From contig CM066322.1 of assembly GCA_033807775.1 (NCBI GenBank), forward strand, positions 19,147,001 to 19,211,000: 64,000 nucleotides of DNA. The letters are read 5' to 3'. Origin of the DNA: Saussurea involucrata. Lineage: Eukaryota; Streptophyta; Magnoliopsida; Asterales; Asteraceae. Within the stretch, counting starts at the first letter, position 1, and every line of letters starts with the position of its first letter. Made by a program: the position numbers and the translations under genes. The notes beneath the pieces were generated by a model. That model searched no databases. It was not told where the DNA came from and worked only from the letters and a program-made list of their open reading frames with translations. Positions 11,416 through 21,016 of the stretch are shown in pieces.

Positions 11416-12095
11416 GGGCATCCGCAAGGTTCGCACTATATTTTTGATGTACCAAAAAACTCGTCGCACAGTTGCACCTGATGGCACCAAGGCTTGTGTC
11501 TCATGTCACGTTAGGCTCGTGGCACGCCTTATCCTAATGTGCAGTTTTCGTGATGCGATATTTGATTTTTCTTTACGGTTAACGTCTTATTTACAACTTT
11601 TTTAATATATAACTTAATTTAACTTGCTTATTATTATTGACTCATTGAGTAACACTACAAAACATATGTTTTATATATAATATTATATATGAATTAAAAA
11701 TTTGACGTCATAAGTCACGTCTTGAAACTGGCATGGCTTCGCCGTGTCTTCTAAGGCTTGAGGCATGACCTCGTCGCCATGCCACACCTCACGTCATTTA
11801 GAATCTTGTATATTTTACATCAAATTTAAAAAATAGTGTAAAAATTAGTGTAAATTTTAGTGTGAATAGTAAATCTTCTCCAATGGATAACACTATTTGT
11901 TAAAAATGATGTAAAAATTAGTGTAAAAAGTAGTGTAAAATTGTAAATGAATAGTGTACACCAAATTTAGTGTAATACCATTTATTACACCAACATTAGT
12001 GTGAAAAATAAAGACCACATTAGAGATGTGAATAGTGTCATTTACATCAAATTTAGTGTTTACTGTAAAATTAAGTGACCCCATTGGAGATGGTC
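11416..12095. mobile_element. Tourist-like MITE interrupted by a hAT MITE
   Basis: The left end gggcatccgcaaggttcgc and the right end ccattggagatggtc are inverted degenerate termini. Target duplication TTA lies at 11413-11415 and 12096-12098. The interior repeats the phrase ttagtgtaaa many times. The hAT MITE at 11445-11808 is nested inside. Confidence 0.75.
11445..11808 (-). mobile_element. hAT-type MITE, copy 2
   Basis: This is the reverse complement of the 9863-10216 element, with the landmarks caccaaggcttgtgtc, attactattgactcattgag (in part) and tcacgtcatttagaatcttg. A perfect 8-bp duplication tatatttt lies at 11437-11444 and 11809-11816. Confidence 0.9.
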
Positions 12096-12484
12096 TTAAA
12101 CGATTAACGTATTCTCGGTATTTCTAATTCATACCCTATTAGGCATTTTCAGATGACCATAAATTTTCATAATTTTTTAATAATATTGAATTTATTGTTG
12201 TTTTATATAAATTTAAATGTATTAGGTGTTACTTTCTCGAAAAAGTTAAAAGAATAAAGTTTTGAGTTTAAATATAGTGTTTTTAAGATGGGATGGGATA
12301 TGATTTTTTGGATTATTCGGTATAAAAATATAAGAGCAATTATGATGAGTTCAAAGTTGTCTTCCGACAAAATATTTCTCTTTCGACTAGTTCTGTAGTG
12401 TATTGTACCGCCTGGCTTTAGATTTTTGGTTGGGTGGAAAAGATTTAATTTGTTTGTCCCAACGTGTCTCAATATTTTTGGGCT

Positions 12485-12971
12485 TTTTAAGTATACCCCT
12501 GCCACTTTTTGTATACCCCTCCCACTTTATTTTTTTTAATTTTTTAATTTAAATTTACATTTTACCCCCTTAGACTTATTTATTTAAGTTACTTTATACC
12601 TTCTAGTTTTCTATTTATCATTTTATACTTTCATTATATTAACACATATACTCGTATATTAACTAAAATACGTTAAAAAAATACTTTTTAATTTTAACAA
12701 GTTACATCATTATAATCGTCTCGTCGATACCTTCTAAATGAGTCCAATATTGATTTTTTTTATTTAATTATATTATAATATGTCATACGTTTACGTTATT
12801 TTTTTATATTGTTATTCGTCGATAGCTTTTTTTTTATATTATTTCGAAATGAGTTCAATATTAACTAAAATACGTTAAAAAAATACTTTTTATTCCAACA
12901 AATTCCAACTCTGATTATTCATTTAAATCAATATATCCACGAGTACAAGTACGCTCTATATAGTTAACTAG
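12485..12971. repeat. Arm of a dispersed MULE family (minus arm)
   Basis: The stretch carries the family landmarks aactaaaatacgttaaaaaa, cattataatcgtct and aatgagtccaatattgat, in the orientation opposite to the arms at 26285, 27440 and 31028. It starts near gtatacccctcccac, a likely outer end. A second block (12850-12971) is nearly identical to 26705-26825. Confidence 0.6.
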
Positions 12972-13486
12972 TCTTTAACTCGTCCGTTGTGCGACGATCA
13001 AATTTGTGTTTTAAGTTAATTATTTGATGTTTAATAGTTGTTGAATAATTTTGTGACACATACAATAATTGATTAAAAAAATCTACAAATAGGGAATATT
13101 ATCTTGAAAATAAAATGTCTATTAAGTTTGATACCTATTATAAATGTAGTTACTAAATGAATTTAACAAGCGAATACACAATAATTGCATATTTATATTT
13201 TTGAAAATGGTTCGAACTCATAATCCAAAAGTCAGTTGATAAGTGATATTTTTTCTTCAAAGTAATTAAATCTCTTATGATAATTCTAAGGGTGTTTCGT
13301 TGACAGAATGAAATTTGATAGAATTGTAATTCGTCGAAAGAATTCGACTTTGAAGTAAAAATTGATATGAAACTGCAAAAAGAAAATCACGACAACTTAG
13401 TGTTATTTGTATCAAATCCCATACTAATTTCAACAAATCTCATACTAATCACGACACATTAATTCATATATATTTATGATATTTAA
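12972..13486. other. AT-rich stretch; possible Helitron-like end at its left edge
   Basis: At 12972-12975 the minus strand ends in CTAG followed by T, nine bases after a short CGTC...GACG hairpin. The interruption falls between A and T relative to the uninterrupted copy near 26815. The hairpin is weak and no TC end was found, so this is tentative. The remainder is AT-rich with no recognised feature. Confidence 0.3.
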
Positions 13487-13748
13487 GAGCATCTCCAACA
13501 GCTTCCCCATTTTGGAGAAAATGGGGAATATGAGGATTATAACAACCCAAACATTTCATACAAGTAAAACATAAGAATTTGAATATCCCAAAATCATGTC
13601 TCAACATTTCTTACATAACATCCAAAATTCGGTTGGCGGAACAACCTACACAATTGAGAAAACTAAACTAAACTGAAGTGTCACTACACTACCAAGCCTC
13701 CTCGCTAACGCCCTACTCAATTTCCAGAGCCTTTCATTACCTGCTTTC

Positions 13749-14203
13749 CTGAAAATATTTTAAATTTGAAAATGCGAGGGTTAGACCATGAGGCCTAGTG
13801 AGTCCCTCTTAATAGTTAACAAAGCATTTAAACAGTTTATCTTTTTCAGAGACATATCATTCGTAAATCCATTCATATAAAATCGTTCACGGATAAAGGT
13901 CCGCCCCTCGTAAATTGACACCCTGAAGTCACCCTAAGGTGACAACGAATCAGTCTCATGCTGCCTTACGTGGGGCCACACTACCCCTTGGCATAAACGG
14001 GTCACACCTCCCGACACGAGCTGGCGGGCCACACCCCCCGACTTGGCCAATTTACAAATCAAACAATGTATGCATACATTCCATTAGAAACTTTAAACAA
14101 CTTTCATTTAATTAAAAACACAAGAATAAAACATGGCATTCTTCATCATGTATACGCTTTAGAAAACACATTAAAAAGCGCGCATTTTAGTTAGAAAACT
14201 CAC
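13749..14203 (-). other. Possible LTR intron (family C, left LTR)
   Basis: On the minus strand the donor is CAG|GTGAGT with the first intron base at 14203. A CTAAC branch match lies at 13784-13780 and the acceptor ttttcag|g ends at 13749. The 455-nt layout is conserved in the right LTR. Confidence 0.5.
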
Positions 14204-14297
14204 CTGATATGCTTACTTCCTTCCTACCTTGCTCTGTACTCCCCAAACGATCTACCTGAGTTAAAGGATAAACACATAAGCTGACTAACCAAACTTT

Positions 14298-14521
14298 CCG
14301 GATACCACTTACCGAACACTCTTACTTCCCGGACGTTTCTACTTACCGGACACCACAACTGTCCGAACACCTCTATTTTCCGGATCACACTACTTCCCGG
14401 ATAACTCTACATTCCGGGTACTTCTACTTTCCGGACACTTAAACTTACCGGATACTTAAGCTTTCCAGACACTCTACCCGGTAACCTATAACATTCGAAG
14501 CTTTCCGGACAAACTTCCGGA
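14298..14521 (-). repeat. CCGGA array in the element C LTR
   Basis: Nine CCGGA motifs, mostly in ttccgga or taccgga context, occur within about 225 bp between the TATA box and the possible donor. The right LTR carries a rearranged version, including a duplicated unit of about 38 bp near 25356-25430. Confidence 0.85.
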
Positions 14522-14971
14522 CACCTGCGTCGCAAGAAGCTTTCTGGGTAAAGCGTTGTTCGAGTTTAATGCTCGAAATCTTGCTAAACGCTCACTAAAC
14601 AGAAAGATAAAGTGACGATTAACCACATACAGTTCTAATACCAACTCCCACAAGGTTTTACTGACAAAACACAATCCAAAGGTGCCTAAATCCCCCTTAA
14701 TGGTCATAAACAACTTTTGCAAGAAAACTCTCAAACTCGAAAATCACCAGATGAATCTTAAATGGAGTTATGGATTTAGGATTACCTGGTAGATTATTTG
14801 CAAGAAACGAAATCCAAACTTAATCCTTCTTCTGATTTCCAAGCCTTGATGATTCTTCTCTTCAATTTCACAAAACACCTTCAAAACTCCAATTTCTTTT
14901 CTCTCAAAGAACTCAGCCGACAAACACAATGAAATCAGGGATTTTTGGAATGTTGTCTAGGGTTTTGTGCC

Positions 14972-14979
14972 CTTTTATA
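14972..14979 (-). promoter_or_regulatory. TATA box of the element C 3' LTR
   Basis: TATAAAAG lies on the minus strand about 100 bp inside the LTR. The equivalent in the other LTR is at 25862-25869. Confidence 0.5.
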
Positions 14980-15077
14980 CCACAACTCTTATTTACCAAC
15001 TAGCCCCTCAACTTCTGCTTTTATTTAAAACTCCACACCAAACGCAAAACACTTCGAAAAAGGTCTCGGTCGTTACA

Positions 15078-15098
15078 ACACCCCCCCTCCTCAAAAGA
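15078..15098 (-). other. Polypurine tract of element C
   Basis: On the minus strand, ttttgaggagggggggtgt lies directly against the 3' LTR, the expected plus-strand primer of a gypsy element. Confidence 0.75.
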
Positions 15099-15212
15099 AT
15101 TACGTCCCCGAAATTCCATTTTCGAAAAGGAGAGGGTACCTAGACTTCATATCGGATTCTACCTCCCACATTGCCTCTCGCCCCCCCTTACGATAGCTAC
15201 ACTGAACTTTTA

Positions 15213-15428
15213 CTAGCCGAATTTCTCTATTCTAGATTTCCGGATCTTGCTGTCCACAATCTCTATTGGTTCTTCTTCGTACGACAGTCTCTCATCGATG
15301 CTAACATTTCCTAATGGGATGGCTACACCGGTCTCGGCCCAAACATCTCTTCTGACTTGACACAAGAATGCTGGATGAACTCCTCTTACTTCTTCCGGCA
15401 AGTCTAACTTGTATGTCGTTGCTCTCAC
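15213..15428 (-). pseudogene. Gypsy integrase C-terminal relic
   Basis: The frame reads YKLDLPEEVRGVHPAFL, then IDERLSYEEEPIEIVDSKIR and KSRIEKF. This matches the region after the integrase core in chromovirus-type gypsy polyproteins (pattern YKLxLPxxLxxVHPxFHVSxLKK...EEPxxIxDxxxKxLRxKxI). It sits about 140 bases upstream of the purine tract, where the end of pol is expected. The His of the usual VHPxFH is replaced and the frame is closed on both sides. No protease, RT, RNase H or integrase core is visible elsewhere in the element, so this is a remnant. Confidence 0.72.
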
Positions 15429-16319
15429 TTACTCACTAAATACAAGGTCAACTTCTTATCGCCTGTACTTCTTGCAAGGTCGACATTACTACAGCTTCCC
15501 TCATCTGTTCCTCATAACAGAGGCACACGTCACACTACGAAGTCCTCCAAAATTTCATCTAGTACCTCAAGATTGCGCACTATCTATTCAACTTTTATAA
15601 CTCCGACGGACCAACAGACGTAGTCCACTTTACCTATCTCTCAATTCTCGAGGTTCCACAGTCTTATGTTCTCAATCCAACCACTCAGTTCTACTCGGCT
15701 GCCCCAAATCGTTCAGATGGGAAACATAACCGCACTCCATACATGAAACCGCCCTCAGCGAGTCATCACTTGCTAACACGTGCCATCTTGCACTATTTAC
15801 TTGTACCCCCTTCGATCACTATACTTGCTTAAAACTACCTGACAAAAACAAGGCCAACCGCGCCTCCGTCCACACATCGGGACTCTCAGTTTTAAACATG
15901 TGTAATTAAGGTCTCTCGTACATTTATACTTCCTTAAGAGAAAGAACTTGCAGAAATTTCCCGCCACAACAACGAGAATCTTCTACCAGGAAAACTCGTT
16001 CATTGACAATGTTGGTGCAAGTGTACCACATCTCTATATATTTATATATATTTATTTTGATGATTACAAACACACCGTATTATTGTTTATCTAACAATTT
16101 AATCCAAGTGTGCAGTTGTTGAAGAACACGAAGATTTAATCTGAAGGGATCAAGACGGAAGTGTTTACGTCGTCATTATTGTTTATAACTAATAATGATA
16201 AACACCCTAAAATAATATACCACTTGGATATTTCTAAAAACCCAACAATTAATTTTAATAAGATTTTAAGAAGATCCAGCAGATTTGGTTGCAGTCCTGG
16301 AAGCTGTCTTTTCTGACGG

Positions 16320-16574
16320 CGGTATACCGCGGCGATACAGCCGGTATACCGCGGGTACACTTTTGCCGGTATACCGCGGGTGTTCAGCCGGTATACCGCG
16401 GCAGTCCGTGTGCAATTCTGATTGGTTGAAGTTGCTGTTTCGTACGGCCGGTATACCGCGAGACCCAGCCGGTATACCGCGGGTACGTTTTTCCTGCCAA
16501 CTTTGCATGTAGCCGTTGGTGTGTCAGTCACCTTTTCTGACGGCGGTATACCGCATGCATTTGGCGGTATACCG
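16320..16574 (+). repeat. Eight copies of the palindrome CGGTATACCG
   Basis: Perfect copies start at 16320, 16342, 16367, 16389, 16449, 16470, 16544 and 16565. Most extend to ccggtataccgcgg. The array ends 30 bp upstream of the TATA box, so it lies in the promoter-proximal U3. The same array is in the 3' LTR at 20105-20359. Confidence 0.95.
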
Positions 16575-16603
16575 CGGATGCACAATGCCGTTGGAGATGC
16601 TGA

Positions 16604-16611
16604 TATATAAA
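16604..16611 (+). promoter_or_regulatory. TATA box of the SIRE-type 5' LTR
   Basis: TATATAAA is followed by an A/C-rich leader (caacacaacagtaacaaac). The 3' LTR equivalent is at 20389-20396. Confidence 0.65.
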
Positions 16612-17228
16612 GAAGCTGTTGGTGATGAAGAATAAAAGACCTCAGACAACACAACAGTAACAAACAACAACAAACAGCACCTCTCAGCTCTCTCATCTAT
16701 TTATATATATATATTTTATAAAACATTTTTTATAAAATATCCAAGTGTGAGATATTATACAAGAGTGATTACCCATTGTGAGTTATACTCCTCTTGTAAG
16801 CATTTGAATAACGGGTGTGTGATCCTGTATATCTCGATAAGCTAAAGCTTAGAGAACCGTTTACTTTGCTCTGTATTTGGTTTGTATTCTACCGTAAAGA
16901 ATACATTTATTGGATCGTGTCGGGAAGTGTCTCGGCTGCTGGTTTATCACAGTTGGTGGTAAATCAGTAAATCTCTGTGTCAAGTATCTCTATCCCTTAT
17001 CTCTTTATTTATTCCGCTGTGCTTTATTATATTTGTTTATATAAACTGCTTTGCATTTATATTTATTTATATAATCTCTGTGTATTTGTTTATATTTACA
17101 CTCTTCGTTATTATTTGTATACTCTGATTTATTTATACTGTTTCTGTACTGTATTTATTTGTAAAAGAATTTTTGAAAGTAAAAGATTTTAAAATACAAC
17201 CTTACCCCCCCTTAGGTTGTCTAACATT

Positions 17229-17240
17229 TGGTATCAGAGC
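17229..17240 (+). other. Primer-binding site (initiator-Met tRNA)
   Basis: TGGTATCAGAGC lies two bases after the LTR end, complementary to the 3' end of plant initiator methionine tRNA. Confidence 0.9.
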
Positions 17241-17299
17241 GGGGCTTTCAAAAATTTTCTGTTTAAATTTTTAAAGTCATTTCTTTAATTTTTTTTAAA

Positions 17300-19177
17300 A
17301 TGGCTCAACAAACTAATTTTGTGTTCTCTAAAACTCCTTTGATAGATACTGAAAAGTTTGGCATTTGGGCCGAGCTATTTGAATGTCACGTTCGTGGCAA
17401 AAGTCAAAAAATTTGGGATATTATAGAAAATGGGAATTTTAACCCTACTATTATAAAAAATAATGTTATTGTTGATAAACCTGTTAAGGACTGGACTCCC
17501 GCTGAAGAATCTCTTTTTTGTTTAAATTTTGAGGCTAAAAATATATTATATGCTGCTTTAACTTCCGATGAAATAGAAAGAGTTTATACCTGTAAAACTG
17601 CTAATCAAATCTGGCAAAGCTTGAGTGACACTCATCGTGGAAATACTCAAGTTAAAAGTTCTAAAATAAACATTTTAGTTCATGATTATGAATTATTTGA
17701 AATGTCAAAAGATGAGTCAATCGACTCAATGTTTAAACGTTTTAACCTCATCATGACTACTTTGAAGGGATTAGGTCGCACTTATCCTAACGAAGACTAT
17801 GTAAGGAAAATTCTTCGAGCACTTCCTTCGGAGTGGATGGCAAAAATCACATCCTTGGAAGACTCCCGAGATCTCGCAACTATGAAGCTCGATGATCTCA
17901 TCGGCAATCTTAAAGTGCACGAAATCGCACTAAAAAGAAATCAAGTCCGGGAGCAAGTCAAAAAGAAATCCATCGCTCTCAAGGTCGTTGCCTCAAAAGA
18001 AAAGGAAGAGGAGGAAGATGCAAGTTCATCCGATGATGAACCCGAAAATCTTGACGATTTAGTCAAGTTGGTAAGAAAACTTTCTAAACTTCTTTCTAAC
18101 AAAAAGTTTGCCAATATTGATAGGTTTCAAGAAAATGAAGACTACCGTCGTGGTGGTAAAAACCAAAGTCGCAACGTCCACAAAAGTGAAGACAATTATG
18201 ACGAATCTAGCGACGATGAAAAAGCCAATAAAAAGAAAGGCTTTTGCTATGTGTATGGTGACAAGGATCACTATGCAAGTGTGTGTCCGAATCGAGCAAA
18301 ACAAATCAACACACCAAAAGCTTTGGTTGGAGGCGCGTTGAGCGCAAGCATAAATGAGACCAAAAATTTTTGTTTCATGGCCGACCATGATAATGAGGTA
18401 TCTTCATCATATTCCTCTAAAAATAATTGTGATAATTATTATAGTGACGATGAAAATAATCTTGACGAATTATATAAATCATTTCATGATATGGCCGCTC
18501 TTGCAAATAAGTATAAAGATGAAATCTCTAATTTAAAAGAAACCGTATCCACATATAAAAAGGAAATAGATGACGGTAAACAAAAATCTGCTTATGATTT
18601 AGATGTTATCACTAAATTAGAAAATAAATTAAGTGAAAAAGATATTTGTAAATCTTGTGTTATCTTAAATGATAAAATTGCATGTTTAGAGAAAATAACA
18701 TGTGAAAAAATTGTATGTGGTAAATGCAATATTCTTGAAGATGAAATTGCTTGTTTAAAAGCAAAATGTAAATCGCATGAGAAAGATAATTTATTAGCAA
18801 ATGCTTTTCAAAATAGCAATGATAAAGTGCTTAAAATGCTAAATATGCCTAATCGTATAAATTGCCGAAAAGGCATTGGTTCAAATACGTGTATTGATAA
18901 ATGTTCGTGTAAACCCATTAAAAGATTTTTTGCATCTCCTAAAGTTAATACGAGAAAACCTCCATATATGTCAAAAATAAAAAATGTGAATTATGGAAGG
19001 AAACCGTATGCTCGTATGTATAATGATAATTTTTCTAGACCTAAAAATAATGCGAATATAAATGCTTCATTTTATGTGTATGATAAATACAATCGCAAAA
19101 TTAAAATGGTTAGAAAATGGATTCCGAAAGGAATGTTTAATGTTGATAATCCAGGTGGAATGCGTTTATGGTTTTAA
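17300..19177 (+). CDS. Gag polyprotein of the SIRE-type copia element (625 aa)
   Basis: This is the structural protein that would assemble the cytoplasmic virus-like particle and bind element RNA. Residues about 20-215 form the copia-type gag domain (UBN2 family), with the motifs ANQIWQSLSDTHRGNTQVK, LPSEWMAKITSLEDS and MKLDDLIGNLKVHEI. Residues 225-310 are acidic and Lys-rich. A zinc knuckle lies at 315-329 (FCYVYGDKDHYASVC), but its second Cys is Tyr319, so the CCHC site is C-Y-H-C. Residues about 405-450 (KYKDEISNLKETVSTYKKEI) look like coiled coil. The C-terminal 100 residues are basic and rich in Asn and Tyr. The ATG lies 60 bases after the primer site. The frame is uninterrupted, which fits recent mobility, and the closing stop falls where pol would begin in a full SIRE element. 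Confidence 0.9.
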   Translation: MAQQTNFVFSKTPLIDTEKFGIWAELFECHVRGKSQKIWDIIENGNFNPTIIKNNVIVDKPVKDWTPAEESLFCLNFEAKNILYAALTSDEIERVYTCKTANQIWQSLSDTHRGNTQVKSSKINILVHDYELFEMSKDESIDSMFKRFNLIMTTLKGLGRTYPNEDYVRKILRALPSEWMAKITSLEDSRDLATMKLDDLIGNLKVHEIALKRNQVREQVKKKSIALKVVASKEKEEEEDASSSDDEPENLDDLVKLVRKLSKLLSNKKFANIDRFQENEDYRRGGKNQSRNVHKSEDNYDESSDDEKANKKKGFCYVYGDKDHYASVCPNRAKQINTPKALVGGALSASINETKNFCFMADHDNEVSSSYSSKNNCDNYYSDDENNLDELYKSFHDMAALANKYKDEISNLKETVSTYKKEIDDGKQKSAYDLDVITKLENKLSEKDICKSCVILNDKIACLEKITCEKIVCGKCNILEDEIACLKAKCKSHEKDNLLANAFQNSNDKVLKMLNMPNRINCRKGIGSNTCIDKCSCKPIKRFFASPKVNTRKPPYMSKIKNVNYGRKPYARMYNDNFSRPKNNANINASFYVYDKYNRKIKMVRKWIPKGMFNVDNPGGMRLWF

Positions 19178-19320
19178 ACCATTTTTATGGTTTTGTATGT
19201 TTGTCGTGTTTTTTTTTTGTCGACAACATATTTTTTTGCAGTTTATGTTTTATACTAACTGTTAAATGGACCCATAAGAAAAGGGTACCACGAAATATTT
19301 TCTTTGCCTTTTGTAGGTGA

Positions 19321-19500
19321 TTCCTGGCGAGGATACAATACGTGCTTCCTGGCGAGGTTATAATACGTGGTTACCTGCCGAGGTTATAATACGTGGTTAC
19401 CTGCCGAGGTTATAATACGTGGTTACCTGCCGAGGTTATAATACGTGGTTACCTGCCGAGGTTATAATACGTGGTTACCTGACGAGGTCATAATACGTGG
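19321..19500 (+). repeat. Seven 25-26-bp tandem repeats after gag
   Basis: The unit is ttacctgccgaggttataat followed by acgtgg. Five copies of 26 bp (19371-19500) follow two shorter, diverged copies. They lie in the non-coding segment between gag and the purine tract, where pol has been lost. Confidence 0.93.
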
Positions 19501-19780
19501 TGATTTTTTTTATCACATAAAATTAACCGAATATTGAAGCCTTAAGATCCTTTTTGGTGCAAGTGTTTCGTATTGGTTTGTATATCTTTGTCTCTATTGC
19601 TTTTTGCATTTTATTCTATTATATTTACCCATGAGTTTATGCTACCTCAATTATATGCATATTTTGAGGGGGAGCATCTCTCGAGGGGGAGCATACCGTC
19701 TTTCTTAACCCTTTTTGCTTCGTCAAACGGGGGAGAGAAACCGCATATGCTCATGCTTAGCGGTTGTGTTTGTCATCATC

Positions 19781-19794
19781 AAAAAGGGGGAGAT
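19781..19794 (+). other. Polypurine tract of the SIRE-type element
   Basis: aaaaagggggagat directly precedes the 3' LTR. An earlier purine-rich tract, gagggggagcat, occurs at about 19669 and again at 19682. Confidence 0.85.
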
Positions 19795-21011
19795 TGTTGG
19801 TGCAAGTGTACCACATCTCTATATATTTATATATATTTATTTTGATGATTACAAACACACCGTATTATTGTTTATCTAACAATTTAATCCAAGTGTGCAG
19901 TTGTTGAAGAACACGAAGATTTAATCTGAAGGGATCAAGACGGAAGTGTTTACGTCGTCATTATTGTTTATAACTAATAATGATAAACACCCTAAAATAA
20001 TATACCACTTGGATATTTCTAAAAACCCAACAATTAATTTTAATAAGATTTTAAGAAGATCCAGCAGATTTGGTTGCAGTCCTGGAAGCTGTCTTTTCTG
20101 ACGGCGGTATACCGCGGCGATACAGCCGGTATACCGCGGGTACACTTTTGCCGGTATACCGCGGGTGTTCAGCCGGTATACCGCGGCAGTCCGTGTGCAA
20201 TTCTGATTGGTTGAAGTTGCTGTTTCGTACGGCCGGTATACCGCGAGACCCAGCCGGTATACCGCGGGTACGTTTTTCCTGCCAACTTTGCATGTAGCCG
20301 TTGGTGTGTCAGTCACCTTTTCTGACGGCGGTATACCGCATGCATTTGGCGGTATACCGCGGATGCACAATGCCGTTGGAGATGCTGATATATAAAGAAG
20401 CTGTTGGTGATGAAGAATAAAAGACCTCAGACAACACAACAGTAACAAACAACAACAAACAGCACCTCTCAGCTCTCTCATCTATTTATATATATATATT
20501 TTATAAAACATTTTTTATAAAATATCCAAGTGTGAGATATTATACAAGAGTGATTACCCATTGTGAGTTATACTCCTCTTGTAAGCATTTGAATAACGGG
20601 TGTGTGATCCTGTATATCTCGATAAGCTAAAGCTTAGAGAACCGTTTACTTTGCTCTGTATTTGGTTTGTATTCTACCGTAAAGAATACATTTATTGGAT
20701 CGTGTCGGGAAGTGTCTCGGCTGCTGGTTTATCACAGTTGGTGGTAAATCAGTAAATCTCTGTGTCAAGTATCTCTATCCCTTATCTCTTTATTTATTCC
20801 GCTGTGCTTTATTATATTTGTTTATATAAACTGCTTTGCATTTATATTTATTTATATAATCTCTGTGTATTTGTTTATATTTACACTCTTCGTTATTATT
20901 TGTATACTCTGATTTATTTATACTGTTTCTGTACTGTATTTATTTGTAAAAGAATTTTTGAAAGTAAAAGATTTTAAAATACAACCTTACCCCCCCTTAG
21001 GTTGTCTAACA
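19795..21011 (+). repeat. 3' LTR of the SIRE-type element
   Basis: It matches the 5' LTR in length (1217 bp) and in every frame compared, including the palindrome array and TATA box. It is followed by the TSD gacaa. Confidence 0.93.
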
Positions 21012-21016
21012 GACAA

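Larger units (their letters stand above)
13538..15077 (-). repeat. 3' LTR of element C (1540 bp)
   Basis: On the minus strand it begins tgtaacgacc and ends gggttgttata. It differs from the 24406 copy by scattered substitutions and by indels in the CCGGA array. It carries a TATA box at 14972-14979, the array at 14298-14521 and a possible intron. Confidence 0.9.
16010..17226 (+). repeat. 5' LTR of the SIRE-type element
   Basis: It begins tgttggtgcaagtg and ends ttaggttgtctaaca. All translated frames are identical to those of the 3' LTR at a constant offset of 3785. The open frames of up to 186 aa within it are a by-product of the palindrome array and are not genes. Confidence 0.93.
16010..21011 (+). 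mobile_element. Gag-only SIRE-type Ty1/copia element (TR-GAG-like), 5002 bp
   Basis: Two LTRs of 1217 bp (16010-17226, 19795-21011) are flanked by a perfect 5-bp duplication gacaa (16005-16009, 21012-21016). A primer site for initiator-Met tRNA lies at 17229-17240 and a purine tract at 19781-19794. The only long frame is gag (17300-19177). Protease, integrase, RT and RNase H are absent, so copying would need enzymes in trans. The gag type and the purine tract context (aaaaagggggagattgttgg) are typical of the SIRE/Maximus lineage. The LTRs appear identical, so insertion is recent. It sits inside element C. Confidence 0.93.

Noticed and set aside
12972..12990. Second Helitron terminus
   Set aside because: The CTAG|T end and A|T position fit, but the hairpin is only four base pairs and no 5' TC end was found; kept only as a note.
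16136..16696. 186-aa minus-strand open frame (repeated at 19921-20481) rich in RGIPA/YTG-like repeats
   Set aside because: It lies wholly inside the LTRs and its repeats are translations of the CGGTATACCG array; open frames exist there on both strands.
18059..18388. 109-aa minus-strand frame within gag
   Set aside because: Shadow of the plus-strand gag coding sequence.
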